Positions 25,772 to 31,310 of a DNA stretch of 31,310 nucleotides are shown in pieces (positions within the stretch are counted from its first letter, which is position 1; each line of letters begins with the position of its first letter). The stretch lies in the NCBI GenBank assembly GCA_001970955.1, contig MPUH01000864.1:1-31310 (forward strand), in the 5' to 3' direction. Both the position numbers and the translations under genes were made by a program. The notes beneath the pieces are model-generated. The model was not told where the DNA came from. It made no database searches and saw only the letters and a program-made list of their open reading frames with translations. Source of the DNA: Stentor coeruleus (lineage: Eukaryota > Ciliophora > Heterotrichea > Heterotrichida > Stentoridae).

Positions 25772-27160
25772 ATGGCTGCCACACCAGGGTATTTATTAAG
25801 CGTCCTCTCCAATGCTAACATTACTTTTCAAGAAACTGCAGACTTCTTAATCTTATTTAACACTATGAGCGATGTCAGAACTGAATTTTACAACTTTTTA
25901 AAGTTATCGGATAATAGTAAAATTTCTTTTCAAGCGAAAGCACATCTAGGATTTTTATTTTCTCAGTCACCAGATAGATATACAGATAGAGATAGATATA
26001 GAGATATAGCCGATTATATAGAAAATGCAGTTTTTAGTGATATCCTTCTAGCAAATCATAATGATTTAGAAAGAATATCACAAATTCCTGTGAATTGGCC
26101 AAACCAGTCAAGCAAATACACTGAAGATTTCTTATCTTGTTTAAGCTCAAGGCGAAACTATCATTTACCTCTAGTAGAAAATATTAAACAAGTCAGATAT
26201 TCAGAAGAACTTAAGATAGACAATGGAGTTGTAAGGGTTGAAATAGATTTTCAGGCTGGGACGATTCCAGCATCAGCGATGATAAGAGTTACAGATGAAA
26301 AAACAGTAGCAAAAGAAATTATTTATTATATGCAGAAAGGATATCCAAAATTTTATGGGATTATACCAAATATTATTATACAAGGTGTTCCATGCCGGCT
26401 GACTTTCTTTGATCGGCATAATGAAACATTGAAGCAATGCATATTATNTATTATACAAGGTGTTCCATGCCGGCTGACTTTCTTTGATCGGCATAATGAA
26501 ACATTGAAGCAAAAGNTTCCATGCCGGCTGACTTTCTTTGATCGGCATAATGAAACATTGAAGCAATGCATATTATCTTTTAATGCCCTTCCGAGACAAG
26601 AAAGAGATAAAAGAATGAAAGAAAGACAAATACTTGCTTTTGGTTATTATTATCAACTTATTAATGAACTTAATACTTATAGAAATTTTGAATTATTTCA
26701 TAATTGTATTCGCCCAAATAATATTCTCATCTATAATAACGATGAAACTTCAAATGAGGACAAAGTTTATTTATTTAACGGCGAATGTAAACAATTTAGA
26801 CTTTCTGATGGTGCAACTAATGGAGTTTCATTAAGTTTAGAATTTGACAAGAAAAATAAACGCTATTTAGCTCCAGAAATAGCATATAAACAGGAATACA
26901 GTAAAAAATATAATATCAATGAATATGAATTTAGTTACAATGTTTCAGATGCTTGGTCTTTAGCTGCATGTATTTTGAATTTACTGACAGATAAAAATGC
27001 TGATAGATGGAATGGATTAAACTTTACTAATTCACTAAATGTTATGGTTAATTCTTGTGTAATGAATGATGAGAAATTGAAGATAATACTTTTACGCTCT
27101 TTAACAGAAAATTTGCATAATAGATTGAAATTTAATGATGCTTTAGCTTTATTTAGATAA
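25772..27160 (+). CDS. Protein kinase-like pseudokinase
   Basis: Reads as 462 codons; removing two repeat units around the n at 26448 and 26516 leaves about 419. Residues 1-150 are helical with no known domain. The kinase-like part starts near 150. The catalytic-loop position reads HNCIRPNNILIY (from about residue 310) instead of HRDLKPeNIL, so the catalytic Asp is gone. Where DFG should be it reads YLFNGECKQF, so the metal-binding Asp is gone too. The fold markers RYLAPEI (APE, about 366-368), SDAWSLAACILNLL (helix F) and RLKFNDALAL (helix I) are retained. No glycine-rich loop or VAIK lysine is evident. It is therefore predicted to be inactive and to bind or scaffold. A GATA-type tandem at 25974-26010 encodes DRYTDRDRYRD. 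A decayed paralogue lies upstream. Confidence 0.78.
   Translation: MAATPGYLLSVLSNANITFQETADFLILFNTMSDVRTEFYNFLKLSDNSKISFQAKAHLGFLFSQSPDRYTDRDRYRDIADYIENAVFSDILLANHNDLERISQIPVNWPNQSSKYTEDFLSCLSSRRNYHLPLVENIKQVRYSEELKIDNGVVRVEIDFQAGTIPASAMIRVTDEKTVAKEIIYYMQKGYPKFYGIIPNIIIQGVPCRLTFFDRHNETLKQCILXIIQGVPCRLTFFDRHNETLKQKXPCRLTFFDRHNETLKQCILSFNALPRQERDKRMKERQILAFGYYYQLINELNTYRNFELFHNCIRPNNILIYNNDETSNEDKVYLFNGECKQFRLSDGATNGVSLSLEFDKKNKRYLAPEIAYKQEYSKKYNINEYEFSYNVSDAWSLAACILNLLTDKNADRWNGLNFTNSLNVMVNSCVMNDEKLKIILLRSLTENLHNRLKFNDALALFR
26374..26576. repeat. Triple direct repeat around two single n gaps (contig joins)
   Basis: Copies start at 26374, 26449 and, truncated, 26517 (starting at ttccatgcc), separated by n at 26448 and 26516. 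Periods are 75 and 54. The middle copy ends in aaaag where the others read aatgc, as at a poor contig end. The repeated codons read PCRLTFFDRHNETLKQ. Only one copy is needed by the kinase-like fold, so this is best taken as overlap of three unmerged contigs. Confidence 0.9.
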
Positions 27161-27364
27161 AGATTATTAGGAAATTTTGATTGAATGGTATTCATATACA
27201 TTTTATTTTAAAATAATGATTATATAAAGTATATAATTAAGTATTATATTTATGATATAATATCTTGAATATTAAGTTCCAACAACTAATGTTGGACAAA
27301 TTATGATAAGGATAAGAGTTTATTGAAATTTTACTAAAACTACAATTAATTTAGTGAATTTTTT

Positions 27365-27690
27365 TTAATTAACTTGCAAAATGACTGACTTAGTTCCTTC
27401 ACTTACTGCATGCTTAGTTAATTCTCCAGGGAGAATGAGTCTAGAACTGGTTTGCACCTAACTGTTAGATAGGATTCTTTTTTTCCATATCTTACAAGCT
27501 TGCTAGATTCAAGACAACTCTTTTCAAAAATATCGTTAACAAATGAGTTAATAATACTCATCGATCTCTTTGAATACCAATATCAGTGTGCCTTAAAAAC
27601 TCTGCAAATATATAGAGAAAAAGTTTCTGATCTCTTCTTAGACTTCTTCTTTTCTACTTGTTTAGCTGGGGCTACTGTTTTTTTTTATAC
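27365..27690 (-). pseudogene. Histone H2B pseudogene
   Basis: The minus strand carries most of an H2B in broken frames. It has a basic tail KTVAPAKQVEKKKSKKRSE, then helix 1 TFSLYICRVFKAH, the central helix [18 protein letters not shown], then [10 protein letters not shown]. After a frame change comes the C-terminal helix: [20 protein letters not shown] and GTKSV. H2B is a core nucleosome histone. Breaks: small deletions and a TGA around HPDxGIS (about 27575-27585), a frame change in the A-run near 27480, a TAG just before VQTS (replacing the REIQT region), and no obvious ATG. The C-terminal end is diverged (ILQVN) and stops at 27365-27367. Identity is secure from [13 protein letters not shown] and [14 protein letters not shown]. 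Confidence 0.9.
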
Positions 27691-27832
27691 TTCCACTTTT
27701 ACCGTAAGTGGAATGATTCGCTAGCTAAGTTAAAATTATGCATATATAGAATATTTATATAGGAAATCAAGAGATAGTATTATTGAAAAAATATAAAAAG
27801 AACCTAATTAGAGTTTAAAAAAATTCTGACTA

Positions 27833-28434
27833 TTACCTAATTTTATCGTATAAAAACTTAAGCCCGTTCAGAAACTCTTCAAAAAAGCCAAAGGTGTGCA
27901 GCTTTCTGTACATATATTCACCAAAGTGCTGGTCAATTTGGCCAACTATGCTTTTAATACCCTGTCTTCTTAAAGTTCTCTTAAATGTGGATCAGAATCA
28001 TTCGATATTTTGTGTGTGTGTTTCATTATCTAAAGGACTCACAAAGTTTTACGAATGATTGACGGTTTTATGAGTTTCGAAGTCAAATTCTGCAAGTAAA
28101 TTTGTCAAATCTTTATAATAAATTGGCTTTATAAATTTTTGAAACTATTCAGTTCCAAGGTTGTATTCTAGTAAAGTTACTTTCACTGAAGTTTGAACTG
28201 ACTACTCATATATCAAAAATATGAACTCCTTAATATTAGAAAGATGATCAAATAATGTTCTGCTAGTAAGTGGCATTATTATATTGCAATCTCTTTTTTT
28301 GCAATGCTTGGGGCTTCCATACTTATGTATGGTATTGTTTAATAATATTTGAGGGTTACTTGAGATAAGATAGGAAAAGGCTTTGTGCAATTAATTAGAA
28401 AATAATTTCTAAGGCGGAAAAGAGCCTTTAGCAT
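27833..28434 (-). mobile_element. Degenerate ISXO2/IS1595-type (Merlin-like) transposase
   Basis: One minus-strand frame from about 28385 to 27833 reads as an ISXO2-like DDE transposase with five stops. Upstream, in another frame, is a likely start (MLKALFRLRNYFLINC). Then come the second half of a zinc ribbon (HCKKRDCN), the SRTLFD..IKEFIFLIYE helix, FETHKTVNHS*NFVSP, HTQNIE*F*STFKRTLRRQG (family pattern HTQ.IE..W...K) and the C-terminal GQIDQHFGEYMYRK. Stops: TAG 28202-28204, TAG 28145-28147, TAA 28049-28051, TGA 27998-28000, TGA 27992-27994. About 90 residues of catalytic core, including the first Asp, are missing between LEYNLGTE and KPIYYKDL. IS1595-family elements in eukaryotes are the Merlin DNA transposons. 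I could not identify terminal inverted repeats. Confidence 0.83.
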
Positions 28435-29113
28435 ATTTGCTTAATTAATCAAGATAGGATGTGACAATGCTATTAGAATAAATTTATATTTTTGCTTGAA
28501 GAAAAAACTTTTAATCTGATTAAAATTTGACCTAAAATATCAGTTTAATCATAGCATAGATAAGACTATTGTCCAGCCTTGGTTAATATAATATTTTTAT
28601 AAATACCATAAAATCAAACTCATTTTATATTATCTTTCATTTTATTTATCATAGAAATTTCATCTATGTTATAATAGCTTACCTATATTACATATAATAA
28701 ATAAATTTCAATTTTTTTCTATCAAACACAAATTATTAAAGTTCATTTGCTTTAATCCAAGATTTTCAAATTCGATACCAAGACACAATTTCATAATAAA
28801 AAGATATAAATATCAATACAATTAAAGCTTTATATCTTATTTTACAATATATACAGCAATTAGCAAAAAAATATCAAAATATGCAAGTAAAAATTCTCTA
28901 GTTTCTTTTATCTGCTTTATATGCAACTATTTTATAAAATACATTATAAAATTTTGTAATATAATCATAAAGAAAATTAATTAGTTAATAATATTTATAA
29001 GATAAAAATGCTAAACTAAAAAAACTAGAATGTAATCGAGAATGCTTAGGAATAAATAAAATCAGCAAATAAAAATTGGTCCCATTTTTATTTGATTTCA
29101 TATTTTATACTTA
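28435..29113. other. AT-rich intergenic region
   Basis: About 680 bp without a convincing frame on either strand. It may contain one end of the decayed transposon, but I see no inverted repeat pair with the other flank. Confidence 0.5.
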
Positions 29114-29860
29114 TTATATTTGAACTTCATCAATTTTAAGTTTTTTCTTCAACTCTTCAACTTTCATTTTCCTTGCTTTTACCACTAGGTTTGAAATAAC
29201 TAGAGGTCTTATATTATCTGCGTTTTCAGGCTTGACAACAAGAAAGAAAGACCCGTTTCTAAAATGCGAAGAAACTTCCTTGATTATGATTTTCTTGAAT
29301 AGTATAGATGAATCTCCATCGGCATCTAATGTACCTAAAACTGCTTTGTCTCCAGAAGTATTAAGTGTCAACTGTTTCAAAGGATATTCTGCTGTAAATA
29401 GTAAAATCTTGAATAGTACTCTTTTTGGTAATTTAAATTCGTTATTAAGATTGTCAGCTACGCAGACCATCAAAGGAAAAGCTCTCTCCTTGTAAGCAGG
29501 GTTTGGTATTTCGCCACAGATCTTTAACTGGTAAGTGAAATTAAGAGCATTGCCGCACAAACTTTCTATAATATAATTTTCTGTAATTATTTCATCTGAA
29601 GGATTTAATAAACTTGTCTTGCTTGGACTATGGATTGGGGATTTAGTGAGCTTTTCAGCTACAAGCATTAACAAAGACGTGAGTTCTTTGATTTTCTCAG
29701 ATTGGCTCATGATCATGGACATCAAAGGATGGGCAAATTGCATGTCCATATAGCCTCTCAATGGTTCTATTTGACTTGGTCTGTAGTATTTTAAACATTG
29801 ATTGATGTAGCAAGTGCATGATCCATCATCTATAGGACATGAGTGATTAAGATGACACAT
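29114..29860 (-). CDS. Hypothetical protein: Cys-rich N-terminus plus predicted beta-sandwich
   Basis: 248 residues. The N-terminus holds Cys2, Cys8, Cys15, Cys17 and Cys22 plus His3 and His6 (MCHLNHSCPIDDGSCTCYIN), which could bind zinc. After a helical linker (SQSEKIKELTSLLMLVAEKL, ~53-72), residues ~105-235 alternate hydrophobic and polar residues as in an all-beta domain: NFTYQLKICGEIPNPAYKE, FPLMVCVADNLNNEF, VLFKILLFTAEYPLKQLTLN, and KEVSSHFRNGSFFLVV, the most conserved-looking part. The last ~17 residues are a Lys-rich helix. The fold could resemble p53/Rel/Runt-type beta-sandwich DNA-binding domains, but this is a guess from pattern only. Isolated gene, no near neighbours. Confidence 0.65.
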   Translation of the reverse strand: MCHLNHSCPIDDGSCTCYINQCLKYYRPSQIEPLRGYMDMQFAHPLMSMIMSQSEKIKELTSLLMLVAEKLTKSPIHSPSKTSLLNPSDEIITENYIIESLCGNALNFTYQLKICGEIPNPAYKERAFPLMVCVADNLNNEFKLPKRVLFKILLFTAEYPLKQLTLNTSGDKAVLGTLDADGDSSILFKKIIIKEVSSHFRNGSFFLVVKPENADNIRPLVISNLVVKARKMKVEELKKKLKIDEVQI

Positions 29861-31310
29861 TTTTTATAGCCATAGTTTAAACGCTGATTACCCTAGTCCA
29901 ATATGGAGCATTTGCTTATATTTCATGTAAACATATAGTAGTTGTTAATAAAATTTATGTATTTTTTCACTTACTTTTCCTGTGAAAAAGTTTATTAGAG
30001 CAATGATTAAAATTATAATCAGAAAATTCTATAGGATTTTTCTATATAGCTAATACTATTTTTTTTTCACAAAATACTCAGTCTGCATTAGGAAGTGTTG
30101 AATTATTGTAAATAAAGGAAGAGAAATACATAGAAAATCCTACTTTGCTGTGTAAACCTTTCTGATAACTTGAAAAATGGTTAAAATAGGATGAAATTTT
30201 ACCCAGGCTCTAGAAGAATATAAAATTTTAAGATAAATTCTTTCAAAAAATAATTTCAGGCATAAGCCAGCATGGGCAGTGAGATGCAGTACCAAATGAG
30301 CGTATTTAGAGTTAATTTTATTTTTGTCTTTAAATACATTTGTATAGAGGTCTTGCTGAATAAGAAGCAAATAATAAGATCATTTCTTTTGCTGAGTTTA
30401 CCTCAGTAAGAAATTTTGAAAGGCTTATAATTTGATTGTAGCTCCCACAAATATGGAAACCACAGTATAGGATTGCTTTTATATTTAAGTTAGATACTTC
30501 ATTATATAATTATTATTATTAAGTGGTACATTATATAATATATATTTTATGGACACCTTAAGTAATCAATGGGGAAAAAAAATCAAATATACCCTTTTAA
30601 GATGAATTTTAAATATTTTTTACCTAGCTAGAGTTGGGTTTTCAATGAATATTATAGATTTAAACAAATTAATATTTTAGGTTTTCCTGAACTTAATGAA
30701 AAGCGATTTTTAGTATTTCTTTAACCAAACTATACATTAGAATATTTTTAAGTATTGAATTTTATCTCTTCAAGTTAACAATTATTATGTGTTTTTGGCT
30801 TACTTAATATAGCTAATCAATAATAATTTATTCTTGCTTCATCAAGGCGCAGAAGTGAAGTATTTCTATACTATAAAATGAAGCTAAAACATTAAGAAAT
30901 ACGCTTTAATTAAAGCAAATAGCTATTTAATATACAATATACTATAGTTTATTTCTTTTAAGTTTTCCTAACTATATTTCATCGCAAATATTACTAGCAT
31001 GAGCTTCCTAACTTTAGAACTAAAACTATTTATTTATATGTTTACAATTATTCGAATATATTTGTATTCTGTTGGTTGACTATTTTTTCAAATTGAGTCT
31101 ATATTGATAAAATGATCTATAGATAGCATAAACATATGTTTAATCTAATTATAGTATTAAATTTGTGAATTTATCAAACTTGAACTAATTTTATTTAGGT
31201 GATTAGGAATATATAAATAAAACTAGAACTAAATACCCAGTTTGCTATGAACACCATAATAACTTCAAAATATGCCTAAAGCAAGCTGGATTCTTCAAGA
31301 AAAACAAGGT
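29861..31310. other. AT-rich region without a supported gene
   Basis: About 1.45 kb. A minus-strand frame at 30140-30370 (76 codons, ending VIRKVYTAK) is more GC-rich than its flanks and could be a remnant of a gene (SSRAWVKFHPILTIFQVIRK), but I recognise no family. At the right edge a plus-strand frame from about 31206 runs off the window (KYPVCYEHHNNFKICLKQAG), with no ATG visible in it. Neither is firm enough to call. Confidence 0.4.

Noticed and set aside
25974..26010. GATA-like tandem repeat as a microsatellite of interest
   Set aside because: Short, in frame and simply encodes a DRY-rich stretch of the pseudokinase; no further structure.
27500..27724. Plus-strand 74-codon frame
   Set aside because: Antisense shadow of the H2B pseudogene.
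30140..30370. 76-codon minus-strand frame ending VIRKVYTAK
   Set aside because: Somewhat coding-like but no family recognised, no conserved neighbours, and flanks decay at once; not enough to call a gene.
31206..31310. Plus-strand frame running off the right edge (YPVCYEHHNNFKIC)
   Set aside because: Only about 35 codons are visible, with no start or family match; it needs sequence beyond the window.

Overview
The window looks like a chromosome piece from a ciliate, most likely a heterotrich such as Stentor. It is AT-rich, with intergenic gaps as short as 16 to 104 bp. Long open frames use the standard code with no in-frame TAA, TAG or TGA, and the one well-supported intron is a 15-nt GT..AG intron (2939-2953). 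Protein content is clearly eukaryotic: a small TIM chaperone, a RalGAP beta homologue, GATD1, RCC1 and WD40 proteins, eL8 and H2B. The species is an inference.

Layout. 1-3150: a Tim13-like gene (-), a poorly coding stretch, an eL8 (RPL7A)-like frame broken by two adjacent stops (-), and a broken MUL1/MAPL-like RING E3 gene (+) with a 60-bp tandem duplication. 3175-8691: a large coiled-coil protein carrying eight glycines at exact 4-residue spacing (+), then a smaller coiled-coil protein (-). 8692-9811: mostly non-coding. 9812-12313: a protein of eleven ~38-residue repeats (-), divergent from a membrane-anchored thioredoxin-fold gene that needs a 1-nt frame change (+). 12350-21469: five minus-strand genes head to tail (GATD1, RALGAPB, RCC1-helical protein, two unknowns) with gaps of 104, 61, 47 and 16 bp. 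21892-23781: a WD40 protein (-). 24069-27160: a decayed kinase-like copy followed by an apparently intact pseudokinase of the same family (+). 27365-28434: a histone H2B pseudogene and a wrecked ISXO2/IS1595 (Merlin-type) transposase (both -). 29114-29860: a Cys-rich unknown protein (-). The remainder to 31310 is AT-rich with no convincing gene.

Two themes stand out. First, at least five broken genes lie among intact ones, which is unusual for a streamlined ciliate somatic genome. Second, five single-base gaps (n) are each flanked by a near-identical direct repeat of 54-138 bp. These are best read as unmerged contig overlaps, so the affected genes are probably shorter than they appear. All five repeat periods are nevertheless multiples of three. 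I found no tRNA, rRNA, CRISPR or telomere signal by eye. I did not find one clear new multi-gene system. The best leads are the eleven-repeat protein, the GX3 zipper protein and the pseudokinase family.
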